A program made the position numbers and the translations under genes. 64,000 nt of DNA from Paenibacillus camerounensis (GTDB lineage: Bacteria; Bacillota; Bacilli; Paenibacillales; Paenibacillaceae): contig NZ_CCDG010000026.1 of NCBI RefSeq assembly GCF_000723885.1, positions 62,001 through 126,000 on the forward strand, read 5' to 3'. This document shows positions 9,911-18,900 of the stretch, piece after piece. Positions within the stretch are counted from its first letter, which is position 1. Each line of letters begins with the position of its first letter. The notes under the pieces were generated by a model. The model was not told the origin of the DNA. It saw only the letters and a program-made list of their open reading frames with translations, and searched no databases.

Positions 9911-11266
9911 TTATCCACCCCATACGGAGATCAGTAATGTTGCTGCAACAACCGTAATGGCTCCCCCGATCCGTGTAGAAATCTGTGCAAATGGCATAAG
10001 TTCCATCCGTCCGGAGGCTGACAGAATCGCAACATCACCCGTTCCGCCAAGGCCGCCCCGGCAGCCTGTTACTATTGCAGCTTCCACAGGGTACATATTA
10101 ATCCACTTGCCGATAAAATAGCCGGTCAGAATCATCGCGGCGATAACGGTTGCGCAGACGATAATATAAGGAATGGAGATCAGTGCAGCCACGTCCTCCA
10201 GCGGAATATACAGCATGCCAAGGCCCACCATGAGCGGCCAGGTCAATGTACCGGATACCAATTTGTATAGCTGATAAGCACCCTGCTCAATTTTTGACGG
10301 AAGCAGCTTTAATATTTTTAGCAGCGCTGCTGTAAAAATCATGAGAATCGGACCGGGAATGCCGATGAATGGCGACAGCAGATGGCCGGTTATAAATAGC
10401 CCGCATGCGAACAACAGACCCGCCCCCATCAGCAGGAAATCAGGTTTTTCACTGTCATAGGTGCTTCCGCCCAACACCTGGCCATCCTTCGATTTCACCA
10501 GAACACCGTTGCCGGTAATGGAGGGGTTTTTGTCAGCCATTTTCTTGAGCAATCCTGCGCCGATAATCGCAAATACATTTCCTATTACTGCTGCAGGAAT
10601 CATTTGGGCCACATAGGAACCGGATTCTCCACCGAGAATCTGCGAGAATGCAATGGACAGCGGGAGTATCCCCTCCCCGACGCCGCCTCCAATGATCGGT
10701 ACAATAATGTAGAACAAGGTACGGTGCGCACTGTATCCAAGCAGCATTCCTACACCCAGACCTGCGCCAACTGCAACGACAGTTCCGGCCATCATAGGGA
10801 TGAAGATACGGATGAAGCCGCTTATCAGTGTAGTCCGGTTCATACCGGTAATGCTCCCCGCCACCAGCACAGAGATGTAGAGATACAGAAAGTTAGACGT
10901 TTTCATAAGTGTGTTAACCGATTCGGTTACCGATGGGTCCAGTACATTCCAGAACACCAGGAACGACGGAATCATTAACGAGAGAATGGCCGGACCTCCA
11001 ATATTTTTCAGAACCGGAAGCTTGAAGCCCAGATCGCTGAGCAGTACACCCAGGACGATAATTACCGCAAATCCGCCGATCATGTCGTTAGGCAGCTCGC
11101 CAAGCACAGATGCCGCAAAGATGATGAGTGCAAATACTACGTACAGCGGAAGCGGAATTACACCTACTTTTAATTGCATGACCCGCTGTGCAAAACCATG
11201 TTTCTCTGGATTGTGTGCATGCTGCTGATCCGGCACCGGAAGTGGAGCTTGAAATACTTTTTGCAT
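9911..11266 (-). CDS. maeN: 2-hydroxycarboxylate transporter family Na+/malate (or citrate) symporter
   Basis: A 451-residue membrane protein with about 11 hydrophobic segments. It contains both family signature loops: G-G-G-V-G-E-G-I-L-P-L-S near the middle and R-G-G-L-G-G-T-G-D-V-A-I-L near the C-terminus (the 2HCT GGXG re-entrant loops). An extended cytosolic N-terminus of about 30 residues precedes the first helix. The family includes MaeN, CimH, CitS and MalP; MaeN is favoured because malic enzyme and a DcuS/MalK-type sensor flank it. AAGGAGG lies 10 nt before the start. It is most likely induced by the neighbouring two-component system and repressed by glucose through the cre-like site upstream. 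Confidence 0.88.
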   Translation of the reverse strand: MQKVFQAPLPVPDQQHAHNPEKHGFAQRVMQLKVGVIPLPLYVVFALIIFAASVLGELPNDMIGGFAVIIVLGVLLSDLGFKLPVLKNIGGPAILSLMIPSFLVFWNVLDPSVTESVNTLMKTSNFLYLYISVLVAGSITGMNRTTLISGFIRIFIPMMAGTVVAVGAGLGVGMLLGYSAHRTLFYIIVPIIGGGVGEGILPLSIAFSQILGGESGSYVAQMIPAAVIGNVFAIIGAGLLKKMADKNPSITGNGVLVKSKDGQVLGGSTYDSEKPDFLLMGAGLLFACGLFITGHLLSPFIGIPGPILMIFTAALLKILKLLPSKIEQGAYQLYKLVSGTLTWPLMVGLGMLYIPLEDVAALISIPYIIVCATVIAAMILTGYFIGKWINMYPVEAAIVTGCRGGLGGTGDVAILSASGRMELMPFAQISTRIGGAITVVAATLLISVWGG

Positions 11267-11289
11267 ATAATTCTGGCCTCCTTAACTTA

Positions 11290-11360
11290 TTTACAAAATC
11301 ATCATAGCGTTTATGAAAGCGCTTTTGTTTTTGTGTAAATAATGAAGGAGTTTTGTAAAT
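11290..11360 (-). promoter_or_regulatory. Repeated TTTTGTAAAT-type boxes upstream of the symporter
   Basis: Three related sequences occur between the symporter and the response-regulator gene: tttacaaaa (11290-11298, inverted), tttttgtgtaaat (ending 11340) and ttttgtaaat (11351-11360). The last two end exactly 20 nt apart, about two helical turns. This arrangement suits binding by the divergent-family response regulator encoded next door (DcuR/MalR type). Assignment to that regulator is inference. Confidence 0.45.
11314..11327 (-). promoter_or_regulatory. cre-like catabolite repression site
   Basis: tgaaagcgcttttg fits the CcpA operator consensus (TGAAAnCGnTTnCA) except near its last bases. 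It lies about 50 nt before the symporter start, so glucose repression of malate uptake is plausible. Confidence 0.5.
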
Positions 11361-11448
11361 TTTTAAAGTAAACGGTATCAAAAAACGGCAGCAGAAACAC
11401 CTCTGATTCCGACCGACACCGCGGAAATCAGTATGTATTGTCTCGCGC

Positions 11449-11494
11449 ATATATAAGCCCCTGCTGCAATTTCACGGCAGGGGCTTGTATATAT
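11449..11494 (-). terminator. Terminator after the two-component operon
   Basis: Long hairpin with arms around aagcccctgc (ending 11464) and ggcaggggctt (from about 11475), extended by atatat on both sides. It is immediately downstream of the response-regulator stop and separates it from the symporter operon. Confidence 0.75.
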
Positions 11495-11497
11495 GTG

Positions 11498-12205
11498 TTA
11501 GAGGTATTGAATAATCAGTGTTATTCCATTGGGGGCGATTCTGTATTTCTGTACCGGCCTGCCCACACTACCATAGGTCATATCCATTTCCAGCACTTCC
11601 ATTTCCGTAAGTCCAAGCAGATACTTACCGGCAGAAACCCGGGAAATTCCGGAAATAGCCGAAATATCCTCCGCGGAAAACAGTTCCTTATCACAGGCCT
11701 CTACCGCTTTCCAGACCGTCTGAAGCGTCTGGCGTGTGAATCCTTTCGCGAGCCCCTGCGAGGCTGTCCGCTCCTTCCTGAACCGGGACAGCTTATCCAG
11801 CTCCGATTGATTCAGCCGGTCCTGGGTGCGAAACAAATAGTTCTGCTCCCTATATCCGTTCAGTGCTGCACGAAATCTCGAGAACTCGAACGGCTTGATC
11901 AAGTAGTCTACAGCCCCGTTTTGCAGAGCCTCCTGAATACTCTCCTTGTCACTGGCCGCCGAAATAACGATGACATCCATTTTCAAGCCCTTCCTGCGGA
12001 TCTCGGACAGCAGCTCCAGGCCGTTGCTCTCTTTCATGTAAATATCCAGCAGAATCAGATCATAGACCTTTTCATTTAGCAGGTCCAGCACCTCTTTCAC
12101 GCTGCTGGCCCAGCCTTCAGCCCGAAAGCCCTCAACCTGCTGTAAATAAAATTTATTCATCTCCGAAACCATCGGATCATCCTCAACAATAAGCACCTTT
12201 ATCAT
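11498..12205 (-). CDS. Response regulator, CitB/DcuR/MalR family
   Basis: 235 residues. The receiver domain (1-120) has the acidic pair E-D-D near residue 8, the phosphoacceptor Asp in L-I-L-L-D-I-Y-M and the conserved Lys in L-I-K-P-F. The C-terminal part is a winged helix of the citrate/malate-regulator kind (S-A-E-D-I-S-A-I-S-G-I-S-R-V-S-A-G-K-Y-L). It starts 3 nt after the stop of the sensor kinase, so the pair is co-translated. By family and position it should activate the adjacent 2HCT symporter and possibly the malic enzyme/ppdK genes. Confidence 0.92.
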   Translation of the reverse strand: MIKVLIVEDDPMVSEMNKFYLQQVEGFRAEGWASSVKEVLDLLNEKVYDLILLDIYMKESNGLELLSEIRRKGLKMDVIVISAASDKESIQEALQNGAVDYLIKPFEFSRFRAALNGYREQNYLFRTQDRLNQSELDKLSRFRKERTASQGLAKGFTRQTLQTVWKAVEACDKELFSAEDISAISGISRVSAGKYLLGLTEMEVLEMDMTYGSVGRPVQKYRIAPNGITLIIQYL

Positions 12206-12207
12206 CG

Positions 12208-13815
12208 TTAATGATCATCACCCTTCGCTGTATAGGGTAACTCTACAGTAAACTCAGTTCCTTCAGCCTCCCGGCTGACCCAGTGAATCCTTCCGCCCAG
12301 CATCTCTACGCTTCGCTGCACCAGGTACAGCCCAATACCCCGGTCTTTCCCTTTGGTGGAATACCCTTGTTCGTACAGATGATCTCCAGCGGCTGCAGAA
12401 ATTCCTGTACCATTGTCGCGGACAAGGAGTACCAGTTTATTATTCCTGTAACGGAAGCCGATCTCGATCAGCCTGTTATCCTTACCTTGTACGGCCTCCA
12501 GAGCATTATCCAACAGGTTGCCGGCAATCGTGACGAGCTCCCGGGAAGCTTCGTGATTGGCAGCCTCGGGCAGCCCCCCATCTTCAAGAATGATCAATCG
12601 TACATCCGCCTCCCTCATCCTGCTGAGCTTACCCAGCAGAAAGCCAACCATAACCGGGTCTTTGACCAGCCTTACTACGGAATCCGCTTCTGTCTGAATG
12701 CTAAGTACGATATCCTTCAAATATTCTTCCAGCCGGTCATATCTATGCATACTGGTCAGTCCCATTATGACATGCAGCTTGTTCATAAATTCATGCGTCT
12801 GGGCACGCAGCGCCTCTGCGTATAGCGATATCCCTGAAAGACGCTCCAGCAGCAGACTAACTTCCGTCTTGTCCCGGAAGGTGGCAATAGCTCCTTCAAT
12901 GACCCCCTTTACCCTTACCGGAACTACGTTTACCAGCAATGTGATTCCGCTTTGTTCAACCTCCTTATCAAGCAAAGGCTCCCCGCTCTCCAGTACTTTC
13001 TCCATCCTTAGGAGAGGCCAGAATTCCTCAATCTGCCTCCTGACCGGATCTTGGCTTATACCTTTGCTGCCCATCAGTCTCCTTGCCTCTGCGTTAACCA
13101 GTGTGATACAGGAATTTTTGTCTATTGTCAGAATACCCTCCTTGGTGGATTGAAGCATTGCGCTCCGCTCCTCAAGCAATTTGGAAATTTCCCAGGGCTC
13201 CATACCGAGCATCATCCGCTTGATTGTGCGCGCCAGCAGCACCGCACCGGCCACACCTATAAGTCCGCCAACTAAAATCCCCGAATAAATGATCCACTGA
13301 TTCTGATGTACAGCAGATTGAACACTACTGAGCGAGATCCCTACGGCTACCGCACCGATCAGCCTGCCATCTGGTCCGAATATAGGTGAGAACGCTCTCA
13401 CAGAATAGCCCAGCGAACCTTTCGCAACCGATATTTTCTCCTTACCGTGTAAGGCATCCGCCTCATCGCCTCCAATAAAATGCTTGCCGATTAAGGCCGT
13501 ATCGGGATGAGAATGACGAATACCCTGCACATCCATTACTACTACAAATTGAACGTCATTAATATCACTAATCTCGGTTGTAAAATCCTGAATGCTACCC
13601 GAATCCGGGTTCCCCAGCAAAGCATTCATTACAAGCGGTGTACGCGATACGGTACGGGCAATAGTAATGGCCTTATTTTCCAGCGATTCCTGAGCTTGTC
13701 TGGAGAACTTCATGCCAAACATCACATATACAATAATCAGGACGGAGACAACAACCAGACAGATCATCAGGGTAATCGTTGTCTGAAGGCGCAATCTTAC
13801 TTTTCTGATTTTCAT
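12208..13815 (-). CDS. Sensor histidine kinase for C4-dicarboxylate/citrate (DcuS/CitA/MalK type)
   Basis: 535 residues. Order: TM helix at ~15-37, an extracytoplasmic PAS-like sensor with the family's G-I-R-H-S-H-P-D-T and G-K-H-F-I-G-G-D-E motifs, a second TM at ~175-198, a cytosolic PAS domain, the SPOB-like dimerisation helix with the phosphoacceptor His in R-A-Q-T-H-E-F-M-N-K-L-H, and an HATPase domain (N-L-L-D-N-A-L-E-A-V, D-N-G-T-G-I, G-I-G-L-Y-L-V). The start at 13815 is preferred because AAGGTG lies 6 nt upstream; the GTG at 13824 has no usable site. It probably senses external malate or a related acid and phosphorylates the next gene's product. Confidence 0.92.
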   Translation of the reverse strand: MKIRKVRLRLQTTITLMICLVVVSVLIIVYVMFGMKFSRQAQESLENKAITIARTVSRTPLVMNALLGNPDSGSIQDFTTEISDINDVQFVVVMDVQGIRHSHPDTALIGKHFIGGDEADALHGKEKISVAKGSLGYSVRAFSPIFGPDGRLIGAVAVGISLSSVQSAVHQNQWIIYSGILVGGLIGVAGAVLLARTIKRMMLGMEPWEISKLLEERSAMLQSTKEGILTIDKNSCITLVNAEARRLMGSKGISQDPVRRQIEEFWPLLRMEKVLESGEPLLDKEVEQSGITLLVNVVPVRVKGVIEGAIATFRDKTEVSLLLERLSGISLYAEALRAQTHEFMNKLHVIMGLTSMHRYDRLEEYLKDIVLSIQTEADSVVRLVKDPVMVGFLLGKLSRMREADVRLIILEDGGLPEAANHEASRELVTIAGNLLDNALEAVQGKDNRLIEIGFRYRNNKLVLLVRDNGTGISAAAGDHLYEQGYSTKGKDRGIGLYLVQRSVEMLGGRIHWVSREAEGTEFTVELPYTAKGDDH

Positions 13816-13983
13816 GTGCTTCACCTTCTACATTTATCTGAATTCAAAGCTCCTGTGCGAGGATTAAACTTAAAATACAGAAAAAAAACCTAACCGTCTA
13901 CTGATATTTTCTATAAACAAATGATATTATTATGTCCAGTTGCAGTTTCCACTCTACTAAATCCAGAGATAAAGGTAATCACG

Positions 13984-14418
13984 ATGAAACGCGAAGCCGT
14001 TATTGAGCTGTTAAAGCAGCAGAATGTAAGCCATGAAGTGATTGAGCATCCCGCAGCCTATACTATCGCCGATATGGAGAGCTTCAAGCTCCCTGGAATA
14101 GATCAGATCGCCAAAAATCTGTTCATTCGCGATGACAAAAAAAGAAACTATTATCTGCTGACGATCCAAAAGGATAAATCCGTTAACCTGAAGCAGCTGC
14201 GCACACTGCTGGGACTTACCAAGGGCGCTGTCTCCCCGTTTGGCATACTGAACGACAACGAGCGTACCGTGAAATTCGTACTGGACGAGGATTTGCAAAA
14301 GGGCGAAACCGTCGGTGTCCATCCCAACGATAACACCGCTACAGTCTGGCTCGCACCCGAAGATCTGCTTAGCATTGTAGCGGCCCATGGTAACGAGATC
14401 AGCGTAATAACACTGTAG
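13984..14418 (+). CDS. Prolyl-tRNA editing-type deacylase (YbaK/PrdX-like)
   Basis: A 144-residue single-domain protein of the YbaK/ProRS-associated family, which hydrolyses mischarged aminoacyl-tRNA(Pro). Seen: an N-terminal helix pair ending H-P-A-A-Y-T-I-A-D-M, the conserved K-N-L-F-I-R-D-D-K, a L-L-G-L-T-K-G-A-V-S-P-F-G core and G-V-H-P-N-D-N-T-A-T-V near the end. These last two are typical of PrdX-like members. The frame is open to 13921, but ATG 13984 has AAAGGT 7 nt upstream and matches where the family begins. A single-gene unit, closed by a terminator at 14440. Confidence 0.88.
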   Translation: MKREAVIELLKQQNVSHEVIEHPAAYTIADMESFKLPGIDQIAKNLFIRDDKKRNYYLLTIQKDKSVNLKQLRTLLGLTKGAVSPFGILNDNERTVKFVLDEDLQKGETVGVHPNDNTATVWLAPEDLLSIVAAHGNEISVITL

Positions 14419-14439
14419 GCTAATAATGAAAAGAAACCC

Positions 14440-14475
14440 CGGGGCTTATCCTTTTGGACAAGCGCCGTTTTTTTT
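14440..14475 (+). terminator. Terminator of the editing-protein gene
   Basis: A cggggcttatcc / ggacaagcgccg stem with TTTT loop and two mismatches, followed by eight T. Confidence 0.75.
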
Positions 14476-14504
14476 GGATTCCGGGTGCTTTCCTGGCCCA
14501 GCAA

Positions 14505-14557
14505 TTGACACCTTCATTTATCGGTGATATATTGTGCATGCACGACATACACAATAT
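14505..14557 (+). promoter_or_regulatory. Promoter and operator of the first GntR/ABC operon
   Basis: TTGACA (14505-14510), a 17-nt spacer and TATATT (14528-14533) form a near-ideal sigma-A promoter. A perfect inverted repeat ATATTGTG-N13-CACAATAT (14529-14536 / 14550-14557) overlaps the -10 box and contains a nested palindrome gtgcatgcac. It is the likely operator of the GntR repressor encoded as last gene of the operon. Confidence 0.7.
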
Positions 14558-14576
14558 CAATAAGGAGGGAACTCTC

Positions 14577-15431
14577 ATGCTTGTATTAGATATCAAAAAT
14601 GTAAATAAGCAATATGAACATTTTTCATTAAAAAATGTGTCCTTCCAGCTGGAGCAGGGTTATATTATGGGCTTTATCGGAATAAATGGCGCAGGAAAAA
14701 CAACGACCATCAAATCCATTCTGAATTTAATCAGCTTGGACGGAGGAGAGATCCATGCTCTGGGCAAAGACATAACACAACATGAGCTTGAGCTGAAGCA
14801 GGAAATCGGCTATGCCTTTGGAGACGTCAACTTTTACAACCGCAACAAAATCAAAACGTTAACGAAGGTAATCAAAACCTTTTACCATAACTGGGATGAT
14901 GAAACCTACCGCAGGTATCTGAAAAAATTCAATCTGAATGAAAATAAAAAAATTGCCGAATTATCAACCGGAATGAAGGTCAAATACAGCCTGGCCCTCG
15001 CTTTGTCGCATGGTGCTAAGCTCCTTATATTGGATGAGCCGACAAGCGGACTCGATCCTGCCGCCAGGGATAATCTTCTGAGTATTTTTCAGGAGCTGGT
15101 ACAGGACGGCGAAATCAGCATTCTCTTCTCCACCCATATCACCTCCGATCTGGAAAAATGCGCTGACTATATCACCTACATCCATGACGGCGAAATCGTT
15201 AACAGTGCCGAGAAGGAAGCGTTCGTCGATGCATTTCGCCTGCTGAACGGATCAAAAGAGCAGCTGGAGCTGGTCAAGGACCACCTGATTTCCTACAAAA
15301 CAAATTCCTTCGGCTTTACCGGCCTGATCTATACGAAAGATTTCGATCGGTCCCAGGGTATTATATCCGCAGTTCCGAATCTCGAGGAAATTATGATTTA
15401 CTATTCTAGAAAGGAGGAAGCCTATGTATAA
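14577..15431 (+). CDS. ABC transporter ATP-binding protein (YtrB/BcrA-like)
   Basis: 284 residues. Walker A at G-I-N-G-A-G-K-T-T-T (about 40), signature L-S-T-G-M-K-V-K-Y-S-L (a variant of LSGGQ), Walker B L-L-I-L-D-E-P-T-S-G-L-D and the switch His in S-T-H. ATG 14577 is chosen because aaggaggg ends 6 nt upstream. It overlaps the permease by 8 nt. With the permease and the GntR gene it forms a YtrA-type operon, a class usually induced by cell-wall-active agents and involved in export or sensing; the substrate here is unknown. Confidence 0.9.
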   Translation: MLVLDIKNVNKQYEHFSLKNVSFQLEQGYIMGFIGINGAGKTTTIKSILNLISLDGGEIHALGKDITQHELELKQEIGYAFGDVNFYNRNKIKTLTKVIKTFYHNWDDETYRRYLKKFNLNENKKIAELSTGMKVKYSLALALSHGAKLLILDEPTSGLDPAARDNLLSIFQELVQDGEISILFSTHITSDLEKCADYITYIHDGEIVNSAEKEAFVDAFRLLNGSKEQLELVKDHLISYKTNSFGFTGLIYTKDFDRSQGIISAVPNLEEIMIYYSRKEEAYV

Positions 15432-16077
15432 TTTGCTGCTCAAAGAATTTAAGTTAGGCGTAAACCCGTTCTTTTATGTGCTCCCTCTTTTGACAGGCGC
15501 ATTGATGTTAATTCCGGGCTGGCTGTATTTCCTTGTTATCCTATACTTTTGTTTCTTAACGGTACCGAATATGTTCGCCGGGTATAAAAGTCAAAATGAT
15601 CTCATGTTCACCGGCATGCTGCCTGTAACCAAAAGGGATGTCGTCAAAGCGAAGGTAACTTTCATTGTCATTCTGGAGCTGCTGCATATTGTATTCGCCA
15701 TAATCTACGGTCTGATCAGTGTGCGCTTATATCCGAATATGACTTACTATTTCTTCTCACCGACTATTGGCTTCTGGGGGTTATGTCTGGTGATGCTGGC
15801 AATCTTTAATCTCATCTTTTTTGCTATGTATTACAAAACAGCCTATAAATACGGGGCAGCCTCCACTGTATCTATCACCGCCGCTACCCTATTCGCCGGA
15901 GTTGCGGAATGGCTGGGCATCCAAAGCCCGTTAGTGCATGATCTGTTCAAGGGAAGCGGTGCTGACAGCATGACTACACAGCTCTCTATCTTGCTTGTCT
16001 GCACTGCGATTTTTGCAATATTCACATTTTTAGCTTATCATATTGGCTACAAACGATTCTTGAAAGTGGAAATCTAA
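15424..16077 (+). CDS. ABC-2 type permease
   Basis: 217 residues with six hydrophobic segments. The first ones (P-L-L-T-G-A-L-M-L-I-P-G-W-L-Y-F-L-V-I-L) follow a short cytosolic N-terminus. The sequence P-V-T-K-R-D-V-V-K-A-K between segments 2 and 3 is characteristic of ABC-2 permeases paired with YtrB-like ATPases. It overlaps the ATPase upstream and the GntR start downstream (taATG), so all three are co-translated. Confidence 0.88.
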   Translation: MYNLLLKEFKLGVNPFFYVLPLLTGALMLIPGWLYFLVILYFCFLTVPNMFAGYKSQNDLMFTGMLPVTKRDVVKAKVTFIVILELLHIVFAIIYGLISVRLYPNMTYYFFSPTIGFWGLCLVMLAIFNLIFFAMYYKTAYKYGAASTVSITAATLFAGVAEWLGIQSPLVHDLFKGSGADSMTTQLSILLVCTAIFAIFTFLAYHIGYKRFLKVEI

Positions 16078-16442
16078 TGAACATAGCCATTTCTAACACT
16101 TCTGATAAACCAATCTATCAACAGCTGTTTGATCAGATCAGTTCACAGATTCTTAAGGGAGAGCTGGACAGCGGCTATATTCTGCCGCCCATCCGCCAAG
16201 CAGCCGTTGAGCTGTCCGTCAGTATCATCACCGTGAAAAAGGCCTGGGAGGAGCTTGAACGAAGCGGCCTGATCTATACCGTTACAGGTAAAGGCTGTTT
16301 TGTCACCGGGCTTTCAGCTGACGCAAAGCTTCAGAAGCGCAATGAAATGATTCTTAAGCAAATGGTAACAGATACGGACTATTACAAATCTTTTGGCCTC
16401 ACATTAGAAGAAGTGGTTGCGCTGTTGAAGGACATTTATTAA
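16077..16442 (+). CDS. GntR-family repressor, YtrA subfamily
   Basis: 121 residues: a GntR winged helix (P-I-Y-Q-Q-L-F-D-Q-I, L-P-P-I-R-Q-A-A-V-E-L-S-V-S-I-I-T-V-K-K-A-W-E-E-L-E, G-K-G-C-F-V) and a short dimerisation tail without an effector domain, as in YtrA. It is the last gene of the operon, whereas many YtrA operons put the regulator first. It probably binds the inverted repeat at 14529-14557. Confidence 0.9.
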   Translation: MNIAISNTSDKPIYQQLFDQISSQILKGELDSGYILPPIRQAAVELSVSIITVKKAWEELERSGLIYTVTGKGCFVTGLSADAKLQKRNEMILKQMVTDTDYYKSFGLTLEEVVALLKDIY

Positions 16443-16455
16443 TGAAAAAATAATA

Positions 16456-16499
16456 CCCAACCGGTTCCGGGATTCTGCTGCTCCTCCGAACCAGTTGGG
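16456..16499. terminator. Bidirectional terminator between GntR and GH94 genes
   Basis: cccaaccggttc / gaaccagttggg, 12-bp arms with one mismatch and a 20-nt loop, between two convergent genes. A-rich on the left and T-rich on the right, so it can serve both strands. Confidence 0.75.
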
Positions 16500-16512
16500 C
16501 TATTTATGTTAC

Positions 16513-18900
16513 TCAGGCATTAACCGCCGGAAGCTTAACAAGCACCTTATATTGCCCGCCGGCCTCCAGCCCTTTCAGAATACCATCCGGGATAAGCTCA
16601 CCGTCCAGATACACCTCTATAGCTGATACTCCGGCTTCACGCTTCATTTCAACATGCAGCTGTGCGCCTCTGAAGATGCGCTTAACCACAGCCTCATTCC
16701 AGTCCGATGGGAGCTGCGGCCGCACCCGCAGTCCTTCACGGCTACCCTGCAGTCCGAACAGCCCGTCAATCAGACAGCGGTATACCCACGGCACCGTTCC
16801 TGTATTAAAAAGATGGCTGGAGCGTCCGGCAGTCTTCGGAAATTGTCTGTAGGCTCCGCGGTAATAGTTCGGAATAAAGACCGGCAGCTGGCCCCGGCGG
16901 ATAATGTCCTCGATATCGGGTCCCGGAAGCATTTTACGCAGCAGCCGGTAGGCATCCTCCTGCTCGCCAACCGCATACAGGCCATAGATATAAAAGGCTG
17001 CGGCATGATTGTAGACCGCCCCGTTTTCGGCTGTCCCCGGATGCTTCTGCGTTACCCGGCCCACATCTTCCCGCATAGCGGTATAGGAGGGTGCCAGCTT
17101 TTCCACACCATATGGGGTCTCCAGCTGTTCCCGGACTGATCTCATCAGCTTCTCCCGCTGCTCCGCATCGGCCGCACCGCTGAGCAGCGCCCAGCCCTGC
17201 GGATTAATGAAGATCCGGCCTTCCTTATCCTCGCTGATGCCAAACACTACATTCTCATCGGTGATTCCCCGTGCATACCACTCTCCATCCCAGAAATACC
17301 GGTTGACTACAGCATTCGTCTCATCCGCAGCCTGGCGGAAGGCCTTGGCATTCTCCGGCCGGCCGCTGTGTTCGCAAATATCCGCCCATACCATGCATGC
17401 ATACGCTGTAGCTATTGTCAGCCATCCGCTAACGCCCCGGCCCTTATAGCCGACCATATTCATCGGGTCACACCAGTCGCCCTGATTAATATAATTCAGT
17501 CCTCTTTCGTCCCGCTCATAGATCAGCCAGTGCATAGCCCGGTCGATGTGTCCGAAGACAGTGCCAGCTTCCTCTCCGCCCGAGTAAGGAACGTTCTCCT
17601 CCAGAATGCTATAGTCATCCGTCTCCTCCAGATACGTAATGAGGCAGACCGGCAGCCAGACGCAGTGGTCGGTATGCGGAACCTGATTGATATATTTAAG
17701 CTCAGCCGCCTCATGCAAAATAATCCCGTCCGGCATGACTCCGCTTACATTTTGCTGGCTTAAGGCAGTCAGGAACGCCCCTCTCGCCGTCTGCGGCTTA
17801 ATATAGCTCATCCCCATATTATCCTGCAGATAATTCCGGGTCTGGGGGTCTGTCGTCAGGCGGTTCGTCTGCCCGTGATAATACATCTGCCGGGGCAGCC
17901 AGTGGTTAACCAGATTATCAAGATCGGCATCCGGAGTGGTGATTTCAATGATGCCTCTGCCTTCCTTAATGTACTCCTCGTACTCCCGCTCAGCGAGCGC
18001 GAAGCCGTCCTTACCGGCTGCATCGGTAGTCAGGAAGAGACGCTGGCGGATAGCTGCAATCTCCTGCTCATTATGAGCGGGCCCGAATGCAAAGCGGTAC
18101 TCCCGCTCTTCGCCCGGAGCAAGGCCAATGCTGTATTGCAGTACGGCTGCGGGCGTTTCATAGCGCGCTTCCCCGTTAGCCAGCCGTCCGCTTTTTAGTG
18201 CTGACGGCGAACCGATTCCCCCCTCACCCTCAAAGGCTTCCTGGTTTACCTCCCAGGCTGCCGGGGCTTGATCAGCGAGCAGGAAAGTCCGGTCCTTCAG
18301 ACCTTTGATCTTGTCATAGTCCTGGTATTTCTGGTAAGGCGTAACGGCTGTAGCCACAATTCCCTGCAGTGCTTCCTTATATTCACCGGACTGGTTCATC
18401 CAGGACATATAGCCAATAGTGAAATAAGGGTACATGCTGATTTTCCGGGCTGCGGAGGAGAGATTGGTCACCTTCACCCGCCACAGCTCCATCGGCTCAT
18501 TTTTGGGCAGGCTCAGCGTCATTTCAATGGCAATGCCGTTTTTCTCTATTTTCCAGACAATATTATGTTTGCCTACAGCAAAGGTATAGTGGTCAGGAGG
18601 CATGCGGACAGGCTCGTACGGAGCAGAGAATACCTCGCCGCTCTCCTCATCCTTTATATAGACAAACCGTCCGGGATGATGGGCATAATACGGCTGCTCC
18701 GGCTGCATGAAGGTTTTGGCTTCCAGATTCGGTGCATACGAATATTTCGCAGGCTCAGGCTGCATAAACTGGGCTACCGCATATCCCCGGCAGTTCACAT
18801 GGATCATCATCTGCTCATTCCACAGGAAGCCCGAGGCCTTGGGCAGAATCGTCGGACTCGACAGCTCATAATATTGATTATCTTCAGATGCTCTTATCAT
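16513..18900 (-). CDS. GH94 carbohydrate phosphorylase (cellobiose/chitobiose phosphorylase type)
   Basis: 795 residues, a full-length glycosyltransferase-36/GH94 protein. Order: N-terminal beta-sandwich with the P-Y-F-T-I-G-Y-M-S-W-M-N region, helical linker, (alpha/alpha)6 barrel and a C-terminal beta domain. The catalytic segment reads Q-G-D-W-C-D-P-M-N-M at about residue 465; the Asp after GDW is the general acid. The barrel also has T-R-N-Y-L-Q-D and H-T-D-H-C-V-W. The W-C-D-P form is closer to chitobiose-type than to W-N-D-A cellobiose phosphorylases, but the acceptor cannot be fixed from sequence. No signal peptide, so cytosolic phosphorolysis of an imported disaccharide is likely. GAGG lies 8 nt before the start. 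Confidence 0.85.
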   Translation of the reverse strand: MIRASEDNQYYELSSPTILPKASGFLWNEQMMIHVNCRGYAVAQFMQPEPAKYSYAPNLEAKTFMQPEQPYYAHHPGRFVYIKDEESGEVFSAPYEPVRMPPDHYTFAVGKHNIVWKIEKNGIAIEMTLSLPKNEPMELWRVKVTNLSSAARKISMYPYFTIGYMSWMNQSGEYKEALQGIVATAVTPYQKYQDYDKIKGLKDRTFLLADQAPAAWEVNQEAFEGEGGIGSPSALKSGRLANGEARYETPAAVLQYSIGLAPGEEREYRFAFGPAHNEQEIAAIRQRLFLTTDAAGKDGFALAEREYEEYIKEGRGIIEITTPDADLDNLVNHWLPRQMYYHGQTNRLTTDPQTRNYLQDNMGMSYIKPQTARGAFLTALSQQNVSGVMPDGIILHEAAELKYINQVPHTDHCVWLPVCLITYLEETDDYSILEENVPYSGGEEAGTVFGHIDRAMHWLIYERDERGLNYINQGDWCDPMNMVGYKGRGVSGWLTIATAYACMVWADICEHSGRPENAKAFRQAADETNAVVNRYFWDGEWYARGITDENVVFGISEDKEGRIFINPQGWALLSGAADAEQREKLMRSVREQLETPYGVEKLAPSYTAMREDVGRVTQKHPGTAENGAVYNHAAAFYIYGLYAVGEQEDAYRLLRKMLPGPDIEDIIRRGQLPVFIPNYYRGAYRQFPKTAGRSSHLFNTGTVPWVYRCLIDGLFGLQGSREGLRVRPQLPSDWNEAVVKRIFRGAQLHVEMKREAGVSAIEVYLDGELIPDGILKGLEAGGQYKVLVKLPAVNA

